In this document: positions 41,840 through 54,800 of the stretch, in pieces
How positions within the stretch are numbered: the stretch's first letter is position 1
Layout: the number at the start of each line of letters is the position of its first letter
Origin: Gerris lacustris
Lineage: Eukaryota; Arthropoda; Insecta; Hemiptera; Gerridae
Assembly (NCBI GenBank): GCA_951217055.1
Contig: OX578286.1
Span: 37,232,345 to 37,296,344 of the forward strand
Direction of reading: 5' to 3'
DNA: 64,000 nt
The notes under the pieces: generated by a model
What the model was told of the DNA's origin: nothing
The model's database searches: none
The model's input: only the letters and a program-made list of their open reading frames with translations
Position numbers and translations under genes: made by a program

Positions 41840-44800
41840 TCATGTAAGAGGTCGCTCGTCACCGCGGATAGCCCTGTATTTAGCCAGTTCATTAGGGAAG
41901 TAGTTGTTAAGCTCACAGAGCATGTAGGATTTGAAGCGACGGTAAGAATCTATCTTACCCTTTACTTGTTCATTCTTAGTTAGGGCTTTCTCGATACAGT
42001 CTTTAGTGTACAGCTGTGGGTTACGTCCATTGTCAATGTACCTAAAAAACAAATAACACAGGTAATAATTAGCAAAAAGATTCATTAACTTTTTTAAAAT
42101 AATGAAGAGTTTAACTGTTGGATATTTCCCATAATATTCCAGGTGGAAGTCCACACTATACAAGTGTGTACCCATAAAAACCTTATCAAAGGACTAAAAG
42201 GTAACATTTAATTTAATGTTGGACAGTCGGGCAGCTTTAAAAGTTCTAAGAAGTTTCACTTCTGAGTCTAAGCTTGTCATAGAATGCTGTAAAACACACT
42301 GTCTACTGACAACAAAAGTTTATCTCCTGAGGGTTAGGGATGGGAGAAACAGTGCCATGAGTGGAACGAGTTACAAAATTTCGTTCCAAACCAATAACTA
42401 GTTCCAGGAACTAGTTATTTTTGGAACGTTTTAGTTTATGTTCCAAAGAAACAGTTTCTCTTATACTTCACGTGTTCCTGAGTCTAGTCCAGGTTCGTTC
42501 CACAATAAGTTCCGTTTCTTTATTAAATAGTTCCACTCTTCACTGACGATGAAAAGATTAAATAAAATATTAACATTTATAATAATATTAAGATATCTTT
42601 ATTTACCTTTTTATCTTATATTTTTTTAAATTGATATTTTAATTACAACCAAGTAAAAAGTATAATAAAAATGCTTACTATACAACATTATGGTAACCAC
42701 TTAAAAAAGTATATTTTATACCAGTATAAATAATATTTTTAATAACTAGAAATATAATGAACTAAAGTCTGACTCGTGAAAGAAGACGTGCGTTGACAGC
42801 GCGGGAAATCAGATGACACTCAGATTGGCCAACCTATGTGACGGTAAAAATAAAGCCACTAGGTCTGTGAGTGAGGGTGGGGCAGTTAACCTGTTTGTAA
42901 ACAAAAGAAGGTTATGTTCCTCGTACCAAATCGCGATCTTTTTAACTATTGTTGTCTATATATTTTCACATCTTATTACGAATATATTTTAATATTTCTT
43001 CTAAGAGTTCTTTTTTCTTCATCACAATGATAAATAAACAACAAGGAGAAGGAAAATGTAGGAGGGGTGGAGGTTAGGAACCCTTTTTAAACGGTTATCC
43101 CGAGGGCCTCCACTAGAGATTTTTATTCTTACCTAGTTGGCTCAACCTATTGCCCGCCAAAATCTCGAGCTCTCATTGGCTCTCCCCCCAATGTGTCAAA
43201 CTTTCCCGTGCTGTCAACGCACGTCTTCTTTCATGAGTCAGACTGTAGAATATGTTCTTTTCATAACGAGATCATAAAACTAAACAAAAAAAATAATATT
43301 TTTAAGTGTAAAATTAAATTTCACCTGTTTATTTGGTATTATTTATTAACTATTTACTAAAGCGGAAAACAAAACTAAACGAGTGGCGAAAGCCACAAGA
43401 GGAAGTTGACTACGGATCTAAAAGAAAAATAAAATTGGGAAAGAGGCATCTATGTATGTCGTCTCTGAAAGAGAAAGAGATAACGCGTTCCAAAAATAGA
43501 GATAAGTAGTTCCAAAAATAGAGATAAGTAGTTCCAAAAATAGAGATAAGTAGTTCCAAAAATAGAGATAAGTAGTTCCAAAAATAGAGATAAGTAGTTC
43601 CAAAAATAGAGATAAGTAGTTCCAAAAATAGAGATAAGTAGTTCCAAAAATAGAGATAAGTAGTTCCAAAAATAGAGATAAGTAGTTCCAAAAATAGAGA
43701 TAAGTAGTTCCAAAAATAACGTAGTTGCATGAAATCTTGGAAAGATTGGAACTGTTCCAACACAGGAACTAGTTATTTGTATAGTTACTTTCCATTCCGC
43801 TCATCCCTACTGAGGGTACCAGGACATGAAGGGTAAAGGAAATGAGACAGTCAATCACCTTGCTAAGTTGTAGAGTCTCAATTAATCAGACCAGAGCGAT
43901 CAGAGAGAGATTAATTTATAGGAGAACAGAATGAAGGTCTCGCATTGCGACAATGTCCTGGATCTGTAAGCAATCTAAAAGGTGCCTACGCTGCGAACAC
44001 ATTCTGCAAAGCAGTGGTTGCTATTTCTAGGTAAGGCTATACTGGTATCGACTGACATACAGAAGACAACCTCTAGAAATATCCTCAGCTTTGTTAAAAG
44101 CTTAAGAGTTGACTGGAAAACAGTATAATTACATGGTTTTTGTCACAATAGACCACTTTAGTCGCAGTGATATGAGGTGAGTGTAAGCTTTGTCGATCTA
44201 CCATGAAAAAATCACAGGGAAGTACTTGCGTCCAAGTACTTTTTAGGGTTTTGTAGATGAGTAAGCATACCCATTATGTAATTATGATTCTTTTGTCTTC
44301 GATCTCAAGGGTCCCGGGTTCGATCCCCCGGGGGGTCACAATGTTTTTTATCAGTAATAAAGACAAGATAAATTACATTTTTCAGGAAATTTGCATCGCC
44401 CCACCATAAGGTATAACCATGAATTATTTCGAAATTTTAGCACCAGCCGATCTCTAGTGGTTGGGGGGGGGGGGGGGGGGGGGGGGGGGTTTGGGTATAT
44501 TTAGATTTTTTAACCAATAAGAAATGCAAAATTTAAAAAAGCATATATATATTTGTGTCCTACTCTTCAGCAGCTTTCATTTGATACCCAACTCAAAATT
44601 TTAAAAAAATAAAATTTTGAACGCACTTCACTTTTTCGCGCCCAAAATTGGCAATTTTTAAAAATTAAGGATGAACTCCCAGAATTTTCATCGCGCCACA
44701 ATAAGGTATTAGCATGAATTATTTCGAAATTTTAGCACCAGCCGATCTATAGTGGTTGGGGGGGGGGGGGGGGGGGGATTTTTTTGGGGTATATTTTGAT

Positions 44801-47739
44801 TTTTTTAACCAATATGAAATGCAAAATTTAAAAAAGCATTTATATATTTGTGTCCTAATCTTCAGCAGCTTTCATTTGATACCCCACTCAAAAATTAAAA
44901 TTTTTGAGTTTATCACATTTTTTCGAATTGCGCATGCGCATATCAAATTTAGAACTTCTGTATATTTTTCCTGTGGTTGGGTCAAAAAGTTGCACCAGTG
45001 TTTCAAATTTCAGCACTTTCGCTTAAACGGTTTGGGCCCTATGAACCAAAGAGCGACGGACAGACGGACACATCACCCTCGGCATAAGGGTTTTGAGAAA
45101 TATCTACAAAACCCTAAAAAATCCATAATTGTAGTCATAACAACAAAATTTAGTTAGCTGGCTCTAGTAGTATAAGTATTGTATAGCTTGAGTACAATGC
45201 AAATGCAAAATCTCTACCATATGCACTTTTTGGGGGGTTTTCTTTGCTCATGCATGATAGTGATTGCTCTTCATCTCATGATAGTGATTGCTTCTTTTCA
45301 TTTTGAGATGCTTGAATGAAAGGGATTTGCAAATTAATTGGAAGAAGTTTTATTTGCAGATTATATTTGTGTTTCTCTCTCTTTTAGAAGAGGCTGATAT
45401 TCATATTCCTCTTGCTGCATACATAAAATATGCAATATAAAATAATAATAACAATGGGAATTCAATACTCCAAAAGCTACTTACTCGAATACTTCTAGAG
45501 GTACGTGAACATCTTGGACATGTGATTTTAGTTTATCCACCTCTTGTAAACCATACACCAAAGATTGACTGAAAGCAAAACAAATATAGAGCCATTAAAT
45601 ATCAATTTTATAAATAAGTAATGAGGAAAAAAATCTATTTAACCTTTTCACTGATGAGTTGTTTTTTTTGTTAGGGACCGAAATCGCCACATGAGTGTGA
45701 CGATATGGTTGTTAACCATGACTCCCCTTCTAGTTGTATTGCAACCAAGAGTGTCATTATCATGGTTTCCAGGCAGAAAAACTGGTGGGTTACAAGATAT
45801 TTCTTCGAAGAAAAAATGGGGGAGTTACGAGATGTTTCAAAATGTTCACGAAAAATGAGAGGGTAACGAGATATTTCTTCGAATAAATACCTTGTAAACC
45901 GCAAACTGTATCAGTTTTGGATACAAGGTATTTTTTTTTTACAGGGAATATCACTTAAATAAATCCCCTGCTTACATGTTATTTTCCTATCAGTTCAGCT
46001 CACTTTTTACCATGGGAATATATTAAAACCCAAAAATTGAAAAAAGTTGGTTACGAGAGGTATTAGAATTTCGCCCAACTATTACTACGTTTTCATGGGC
46101 TTAAATGCAAATTGAATCCTGATTTGGGATTTAACAAGTGTTTTCCATGTGTGGTATTGAATCCGTATTCAATACGAAATAAAAAAACAAAACTTTTTCT
46201 TGGTTACTTTTGATAAAGGTTATAAATAATTTTGTAACCTTCACCTTTTATAACCATGTTTTTTATTACGTGTTTTGACAGATTTGACTATAGTTTCTAC
46301 AGAAATACGCTAGGTGTGCTCACACCCACACTCTGCACATGTCAGGATTGAGTTCAGCTGTTTCCATGCAACTCGATCCAGATACGATCCCAGAATTTAG
46401 TGTATCGTATCGGGATCGGTATCGTATTTAATCTGTATTGAATCTAGGTTTCCATGGACACTTCGGATCCAAAAACTGTACTCAATCTGTATTTAAACAT
46501 CGTAGAAACGTAGTATATATGACCTTACCCCTTACTATAGGATCATTTACTAAGCAAAAAAACTGTAAAAAAAAATCTCCAGAAATTTAAAGTAAAACCT
46601 ATAAACCAGGTTTAAATTAAAGAAGGGAATCAGAGTGATAGAGACCTACCGCTATCCATCTATTAGCACCAAAAATTACACCATAATCTACAAATTAGCC
46701 AAAAAGGATTACCCACACCCTGAATACAGCCATAGACTAAGGAGGATATACTGCAATATGGCATAACTAAACTCGTTTCCTGGCAAATTCCCGTCAAAGC
46801 TACTTTGTCGATTCGACTAACATTTAGTAATAAACGTAGGGAATTAATTGGTCGTTGAATGAGCCTGTAGCCTGGGAAAATGGGCCTGGGGTATGGGGCA
46901 ATAGGCCTATGGGTAAGAGGCAATGGGCCTAGGGTAATTGGCCTTGGGCCAGAAATCAATGGCCGATAATCTGGGGCCTGGAGCACTTAGCAAAGGGCCT
47001 AGGGCTTTTGGCCTGGGGCATGGGACCTGGTGCATAAAATAATGTTCACTCAATTTCAGATTCTTCTTATGTTCCTACCAAGTTATTTGTCATCAAATGT
47101 ATGTATATCTCACTAAAAGATTTAATAATGAGTTCTTAATAGTTTTCTCTTTATAAAAGTGTAGTTTCAACCCCAAAAATGTATTTTCAGCATACGTTAG
47201 TCGAATCGACAAAGGTTTAGTAATACCAGCCATCCAATTACCATTAGTATTTAAGGGTTAAGAAAAATAAGTAGGACATACAAAACAACTGTAGGTACAC
47301 TATAGTAAATAGTTTACATTACTCTGATATCAGTAGGTCTTTAATAATTAATAAACTTAAGATTATAACATAGCAAACCAAACAAATTTGAAATTAATCC
47401 ATTTTTCAACCAGTTATTGAAAAGGATTTCTTCAACGTTAGAGCTGGAAGAATAAAACTGTAACTATATCACTTTAAACAACTTGATAACGCTTGAATAG
47501 ATCGTACTTTGATCTATTCACTCGAATAGTTATCACAGGGAGAATGACACAATATCAGAAATTAAAGCATAAGACGCGACAACAGAAAAATGAAAGAAAT
47601 GTTGTAAAAAAACTTACATCTTCTGATTCAGAACGTTTTGTCCTTGAGGCTGAAAATCACCGACGATAATTCTTATTTGTCTGACATTCTCAATAAACAT
47701 CTCCAACTGACTTTCAAGATTTTCAAGGGACGAAGTCAT
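41840..47739 (-). CDS. MED10: Mediator complex subunit 10
   Basis: Three minus-strand exons join to 408 nt (135 aa): 47618-47739, 45485-45568, 41840-42041, with GT-AG junctions in phase. The protein starts MTSSLENLESQLEMFIENVR and holds the family signature LVYGLQEVDKL, then IDNGRNPQLYTKDCIEKAL and, near the C-terminus, FKSYMLCELNNYFPNELAKY. Length equals that of animal MED10. The subunit sits in the Mediator middle module, linking regulators to RNA polymerase II in the nucleus. Reversed polyadenylation signal TTTATT near 41704. Introns of 3.4 and 2.0 kb are filled with MITEs, a SINE fragment and a duplicated G-run repeat. Confidence 0.97.
42765..43245. mobile_element. TA-flanked MITE, family T, copy 2 (nested)
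   Basis: 481 bp with inverted ends of about 43 bp, starting AGTCTGACTCGTGAAAGAAG and continuing GACGTGCGTTGACAG. TA at 42763-42764 and 43246-43247. The interior resembles 36823-37052, but the end sequences differ. Confidence 0.82.
43487..43721. repeat. 22-bp minisatellite, about 10.7 copies
   Basis: The unit GTTCCAAAAATAGAGATAAG + TA is almost perfectly repeated. It is derived from GTTCCA words of the host hAT-like element. Since 22 is not a multiple of 3 and the unit lacks minus-strand stops, all three minus frames are open. Confidence 0.97.
44390..44910. repeat. tandem duplication of a 300-bp unit with G-runs
   Basis: Unit 1 (about 44390-44625) and unit 2 (about 44688-44905) share TGAATTATTTCGAAATTTTA, GCACCAGCCGATCT, a G-run (27 and 20 nt), AATGCAAAATTTAAAAAAGC and TTCAGCAGCTTTCATTTGAT. 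A tRNA-T-arm-like CCGGGTTCGATCCCCCGG precedes it (about 44313-44330). The ORF at 44756-45157 is not a gene. Confidence 0.8.
45672..45782 (-). mobile_element. family B SINE fragment
   Basis: Matches the 3' third of the SINE at 3590-3980 (GTTAGGGACCGAAAT, TGACTCCCCT, TGTCAT.ATCATGGTTTCC). Both ends are missing. In MED10 intron 1, next to exon 2. Confidence 0.7.
46803..47214. repeat. inverted 19-bp repeats around a GGGCCT-rich block
   Basis: TTTGTCGATTCGACTAAC (46803) and GTTAGTCGAATCGACAAA (47197) are perfect inverted copies about 400 bp apart. Between them 46860-47035 repeats degenerate GGGCCTGGG / GGGCCTAGG words about a dozen times at 12-25 bp spacing. Possibly a MITE; class not assigned. 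Confidence 0.5.
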
Positions 47740-48881
47740 CTTTATTTTAAAGAAAAAAAAATGCTTAAAAACAAACTAATCCAAGATAAACCAACTAAAC
47801 TATCAAAACCAAATACTAGAGACGAAGTTTTGGTTAATTCTACATTTAATACTCGAAAATTAATATAAATAGGAAAAGAGTTATAAGTAGAAAATTATTG
47901 ACAACGTAAAACGTAATAAGAGAAGAAGGCTTCCGAAGTAAATGGAAAGGAAACTGATAGAAAACCAAAACAAAATATATTCAGTCGTACCACAACATTT
48001 AATGAAAAAGACACTACTAATTATATAATCAGTTTAGCCAGTTTTATTATAATATTCTATCGAAAGACCGCATGTTTCTTGTTGGCAGCCTCAGTTTTTC
48101 TATTTTAAAAATATCATCTCAACTTTATGAGAAATTAAATATAGGCACCAAACATTTTTTTTACATAGTTACCTGATTGGCTAATTCGGATTGTACGTGC
48201 CCTTACCTAAAGTGGGGTCACGTACAATCCGAATTTACCAAATGATTTTGTAAGTTGAGGTTTATGGGTTATCTATTTCTCTAACATATTAACTTCCTCT
48301 GTAAGCAAAACATACTATTTAAAATCATTGTTTAGTATTTTTATTTATAATGATGCGGGTCTGATATAAAAAACAAGACAATAGACAATATTATTAATTT
48401 GATTCTTTTGGCATAAATTTCAACATTGTTAAGACTCTACAACCATCAAAATTGTACATTTTCCGATTCCCAGCCAAGAATTTGTACTTTTAACTTTATT
48501 TTATTGCCCTGGTTTAATATTTTTAAGCATGGCAACCATAAGTTAAAATAGAACAATTTTTTGTTTATGAATGATCATCATTGATTGAATTCCCCCCCCC
48601 CCCCCCAAGAAAAGGGATTCGGGGCTCTTAAGAACACAAATCTAAACTAACTCAATAATACCTAAATAAAGACCTGAAATACAAGAACCCAGTTTTATGA
48701 ACTAACCTGGATTTATGACTCGATTGTTGAATTATTTTCGTACTTTGATCTCTTGTCAATTCTCGATCGTTGCATTCTGTTTTCCTCATTTTCTCGTATT
48801 AATTGTCTCGTACCTTGGTTTCCATGTTTAGTTTCAACTAGAAAAACTGTTTTTAATGTCGTTAACGTTGAATAGTTTACA
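47740..48881. promoter_or_regulatory. MED10/RIOK1 divergent intergenic region
   Basis: 1.14 kb between the start codons. It contains a 17-bp perfect inverted repeat with a short loop: AATTCGGATTGTACGTG at 48183-48199 and CACGTACAATCCGAATT at 48219-48235. There is also a 15-nt C-run at 48592-48606. No TATA box recognised. Confidence 0.5.
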
Positions 48882-51800
48882 ATGGAAGATATCGAAGACG
48901 GCCAGTTCAGCGACGCCGAAGAGAACAGGTGAATAAATTTTGCAATATTTTTTATTTCAATTTTTTATTCTTGGAGGTCACAAATGCACGTGCACATTGT
49001 ACCTTCTTCTTCAGATTTTTCTTTTTTTTGTTTGTTTCTAAATGACAGCTTATTATTATGGGCATTTATTAAATAAATCGGTCGATTTCATGCTCTCTGG
49101 GGTCACAATATATAAATTTCTGTTATTAATTTATTTTTACATACTAACTATACTTTTTTAATTTACGTTATACGTTTTAATTTCAACCATACATATTAAT
49201 GCAAATTTACCTTATTTCTAATCATATGTGTTAAAAGTATTAATCAACATATGTTAATCTGTTATTTCGTTAAAATTATTATTATAGTCTACCAGATAAC
49301 CAAACCGCCTTATCAGTTAGACGAGTTCATATCTATATATAACACCGACTTGTTTATTACGCCTCCTTCACCTTATATTTTCTTATCTTCCTTAATTTTT
49401 TTATTAGATTTTTGTCAAAGAACGGTGTTTTTGTAACTATTATATTTAACTTAGAATTAGCTAAGATTCGATATTAATAAAGGTGTCCAAGGACGATAGA
49501 CGATGTTTTGAGATTCCTGGAAGATTGATGTTGGTTTGAGATTTCTGGAAGACTCATGTTGGTTTGAGATTCCTGGAAGATTCATGTTGGTTTGAGATTC
49601 CTGGGGGATCTATGTTTGGTGTTAACTCAGTTTTATAAGGCTAATGGGTAAGTACAATTTAACTTCCTCGTATAAAGAGGAAGTATTGTGATGGCGCAAA
49701 AATTAGATTTTGATGGATATACACATTTGAGGTCCTCAGAGTCCAAAAAAGTGGTTTTTATAAAATGTCTGTCTGTCGTCTCTGCAGATGTGTGGAGTCT
49801 AAACTGCTGGGCCGATTTTGACGAAATTTGGCATATATGTTCAGAAAAATCATACCCTGAGGCCTGAGGCGAAATCATTCCTGGTTTCTGTCATTATCAC
49901 TCTTTTTTTAAAAACTGGATCTCTAAATCAGTAAAAATTATATGGGATTTGGTCGTTCTCTTCAATTTTATTTTTAGAAAGCTATTTTTCTCCTCTTTAC
50001 TCTCTGTCAGTTGTATGTCTTAAGTTATTTGGGATTTGCCTGCATATTTTGAAATTTTTAAAATTGTTACCTCCGCTCTTCTATCTGAAACTGTTGTAAT
50101 GACAATTTTACTGTATTTTCCTTTGTACTATATTTCATTCTTACTTCTTCTAGAGACTTGTTGTTCGCTACAGCTGGAGTAACAGAAAGCAGTTATGTAT
50201 TTGTTATTAAATGTATGCATGCATTACTATTGAAATTGTTTGTTTGATTCTACTTTTTTGATGTTTTGCTTTTATGTGTTCAAGCAAGTAAATTTTCACA
50301 GAAACAAATCTAGCTAAGAATACCAGTCAGTACTGAGCTGTAGAGATGTGGGAGAATATCCTTCAAAAAGTTAAAAGGACCAGTTTAAACCTGACAGCCC
50401 TTATTTAATACTGATCCATTTTGCTTCCGAGCTTACCGAAGGTAACGGAAGCATTGTGTTCACTTTTGAGAACAAAAAAGTTTTATGCCTCCGATTTTAA
50501 AAATTCCAAGACAGAAATCCGTTTCAGACATCAGGGAACATTTTTGGTTCCGTGTCTGTCTGTCTGTCTGTCTGTCGGTCTGTGTGTCCGCGAATCGTGA
50601 AACGTGCGACGATAACTTGAATAAATGTTGCCCGATTTTGATGAAATTTGGTAGACATGTTTATTTTACCAATGCTCAGATCGAGTTCGTTGGACAACGT
50701 TATCCGTTCAAGCGTTCACGCGCAGCGCTCGTGTAAACGTGAACTTCAAATTTAAAATTGGAATTTTCGGTCGGGAAAAAAATCAAACCTTATCTATTCA
50801 ATGAGACGAACATTTTTTACAAATTCAATTTTTTAGTAAAACCTACAGCGACACCCCTATAAAGTGTTAAAGATCGCTAAAAAATGTTAATTGTTCTTAC
50901 ACAATAAACAATATAACAATAAAGTAATAAAACTTTTAGTTAATATAACAATAAAGTACATGATAGGATGCGAGGAAGCTATGTGCCACACTAATTGGCA
51001 GTGTATTTTAATTTATTTTATACTTCATGTTGTTTTAATTTTATCATTATATTTCTGAATTCTAATATGTCTTGTCTTTCTGTTTTTCATTTCAGCTGTG
51101 AGCAGGTTTCGTATAAAACGATAAAGCACGGATTAAAAAAACTTGATTTAAGTGACGATGAAGGAGTCATTGATGATGATGACTACGACGATTACGATGA
51201 TTATTCATCAGACCCTGATGATTATTTCACTAGAGGTTTGTAGCTCTTATTTTTATGGGTATTTTTTCCTCTATTGTAGAGAGGCCAATAATTAAAATAA
51301 TTAAAAAGAAGAATGCTCTAAGAAAAATTACTCTGAGGTAAAAGTTAGCTTTAGATTTTTTTTTTATTATTATTAATACACCTATATTGTTGATTTCTCC
51401 AGAGTAGTTATGTCAATTTATTTTTCTAGATGTTACATCAAATTTTTAGTATCAAGAGTTTTCCTCAGGTATCCTGAGCGTCAGTTTTTATTTCTTACAC
51501 CTGGAATTTGAAAGGTATTGAAATCTTTTCATTTGGTCTGGGACATAATGTGTTTTTATTATTTTATTACTCATTGGACAATCTACATTAATGATCATAA
51601 TTACTACAAAAATAATAACACACTGGTGGTTTAATTTAAAATAATCTATAACTTTCTAACCACAATCTATATAAAAATAACAATCAGATGATCCTTTCAG
51701 TCGCTCGACTATTTCCAAATTTTTTTCATAGACTGAGTAAAAGAAACGGATGTAATAAGTACAAAAGGTAGTGTGGGTGGGGGTTCTGTTAGTAGTGTAA

Positions 51801-54800
51801 AGGGCCTACAGGCTCAGAGGTGCGGATTTAGGGCATGGAGGTATAACTACCTGACCTTTTCCTGTTTTTATTGAATTTTACACACTGTAAGTTGATTTTA
51901 TTTAATCAAATAGAATTTGATTTTCAGGTAATGATGATGATATAAAGAAAGGATGTGGGTACAGACTTGTACGCCCCGGTGGAAAGACACCCAACAGCCA
52001 GACACCTGGGGGTAAAGTCTCTTCTTATCAACCTGCTGATAAGCTGTTCAAGAAATACCTGGGTAAGATCAACATAGAGAAGTATGAAGGACCTGCTTTG
52101 CCGATACAGGCTGCAAATCTTCTCGTGGAACAGCAGAGGAAACAAGGCATGGAAAGGTAAATTCACGGTTTTGAGTTTGGAAAGGGAATTAAACATTTTC
52201 ATGACTGCTATGACTACTTCCCATGGTGCAACAAGCCCATGAGGTGTACAGGATCCATTTGACTGCTCTTGACTACTGATGAATTGGTGATTGACAATTC
52301 AGCTTATTAACTTCCATCAGCTGTGTTGTCTGATTTACAAGACTGATAAAAACATTGCATCTATTAACCAACCACTCTTTTGGTTGTTGGCTAAGTGAAT
52401 AGCAAACAGAGTGTGGTTTGCCCAATAATTAACTCCCCAACCACAGTGAGAAAGTTAGTCCCCAGTGGAAGAGGGACCTCTTGTAAGCGTTACACAAAAT
52501 AATAAAAAAAAACTCTTCACTCACACTTATCTGAACTCTTCCTTCTTTTACTTCCAAAACATAAAATAACTCTACATTGCCGAATTCAAATTTATTTAAA
52601 CCCCAATTTCCGAAACACATCATCAATCTACTTTTCAGAACCAATTTCTATGAACAATTATGCCTATTCTCAGATTTTGACAAGTGTGCTTTTCATGATA
52701 GTCCAGGAGATAGCGTACAAAAAGTGTCTGACTAACATCAAGCTATAAATTTGTGTAAAAGTTAATCTGTTGGTGCCTTTTAAGAATATGTGGTCGGCTA
52801 TGTTCGTCTGCGGGACATAGCTTGGCATAGGCGTTTGAAAAAAAATCTGTTATTACTTTCCATTTTATACTTATCTTGTATCTTTTAGAGTGCTTCTCTA
52901 GTGGCTTTTGCTGCAGAAGACTCTTAAAATGTGTAAAATAAAATAAAATAAATAAACATAGACCAAAAATCAAGTAGATCTTAGTATGTCACTTGATAGG
53001 TTAGTTATTAATATGACTCCAAATCAAAGTGATCTATCAAGTGGAAATCAATCATCAACTTGATTTTTGGTCTAATAACTAATTTTGTACTCAAGATCAT
53101 GAAAATCACTTTGTCCACCATAATTGGTGGGACATGGCCGCTCTCCACCGGTTTGTTTTTTTCATATCCCTATTGTCAAGCTATGTCCCGTAGACGAACT
53201 TAACCAATGACATATTCTTAAAAGGCATCAAAAGATTAACATATACCAAAATTCTAGCTTGATGTTAGCCAGACACTTTTTTGCACGCTATCTCCTGCAC
53301 TATGGTGGCTTCTCTTCAATCCAACTTTCAAATTTTTTCTAGTGATGAAAGCATTTCAAAGAAAGACCCCATTCCTCGTGGTAGATAAGTTTCTAGGCTG
53401 TAAGATTATGAAAACCACACATATTATTAACAATTCTAATAATAGACCATGGTGTGTAATTGGTTATTTACAGGATTATTGATAGAGAGTATCATCATCC
53501 ATCTTTATAACTTCGTTTTCTTCGTTGATAATCTAATTTCACAATCCTTGTTCGTGGCTAATTAAGGTTTAGCAAAGAGTAATAATTCTTACCTAATAAT
53601 GTTTCACTGTATTTTATTTATTTATTCTTCGTATGCAATTATTGTGAAAAATCAAAATTAATATAAGAAATCTAATTTTTCTTTTTATATTTGTTAATTC
53701 CATTTGTTTTAATTGTATATTTAGGCATTTCTTGTTGGTATCTATTCTTATAATTACCTTTTTTGTAGCAGGTAGTAGTAAGCTTCACCTGAAATCAAAT
53801 AAATCTAAAATTTATTGATCAATTAATGTTTTTTTTTTTTTAACTTTTAGTTTTATTTGAATATTTTTCTGTTTAGGATACGAACTAAAGACAAACAAGA
53901 TCGTGCCACTGCGGAGCAGGTAATGGATCCTAGAACCAGGATGATATTATTCAAACTACTCAACAGGTATTTGCTTACAAACCTTTATTATTTTACAGTG
54001 TAATCGGTGAATGGGTCGATTTAGATACTTGAAAATTCGAATTATTGGATATAGTCTAGGAATATAGAAAAGAAAAAATGACTTTCTATAGAAAAACACC
54101 ATTTATTTATCAAATTAATTATAATCGACATAAGATACATTACTGTATCAAAAATAATCAACAAATAAAATTATGTACAAGTACAAGTTCACTGTAACCA
54201 TTCTGAACAACACAGTACTTATTAACTCTATTTTGCTTTAAATATTTTTATTTTATCCCAATACAGTAGAGCATTGATTACCCAAACGTCAATTATCTGA
54301 AAATTCTATTATCCAAACTGGCTTCATGAAAAAAAATAAAAATAATCAAAAGCCACCGCTTAATTAATTCTTCTAAAGAGCATTGTTAGCTGTATAATTA
54401 CACTTGTTGAGCATGGTCCACATCATAATTTTACAAATCATAATCACATAATTTTGACGAAATTTGGCATACATGTTTTGAAAAATCATACCCTGAGGCA
54501 GAATTGAGAAATGAATTTTAGCTCCAAATTTGGAGACATTACCCCCCAAAAACTCTGATAAAAAAACTAGAAAAAAATTATTTCTCAAAAACGGTTCTGA
54601 TGATTTTAACAAAAAAAATTCTGAAATGTAGTCCATTTAAATACGAATCTAACGATAGAAGCCATTTTCCCAGGAAAAATCTAGTTCCTGAAAAAAATAG
54701 CTTTAGAGAAAGGCCGGGTTCGATTCCCCCCTGAGGTGGTTATTTTTATGGAATGTTCAATAATATTTAAATGTACCTATGGAAATACGAAATATGGAAA

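Larger units (their letters stand above)
42335..43809. mobile_element. hAT-like non-autonomous element with nested MITE and 22-bp array
   Basis: 1475 bp, perfect 8-bp target duplication CTGAGGGT (42327-42334, 43810-43817), ends TAGGGATGGG and (minus) TAGGGATGAG. Inner ends repeat GGAACTAGTTATTT and GTTCCAA words. Contains the family T MITE (42765-43245) and the minisatellite (43487-43721). In MED10 intron 2. Confidence 0.87.

Noticed and set aside
43410..43763. Overlapping minus ORFs with ELLISIFGTTYLYFWN repeats
   Set aside because: Produced by the 22-bp minisatellite, which is open in all three frames; not proteins.
44313..44336. Possible tRNA gene (CCGGGTTCGATCCCCCGG T-arm)
   Set aside because: No acceptor or D-arm partner at the right spacing; probably a SINE relic. 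The same applies to GGGTTCGATTCCCCCC at about 54718.
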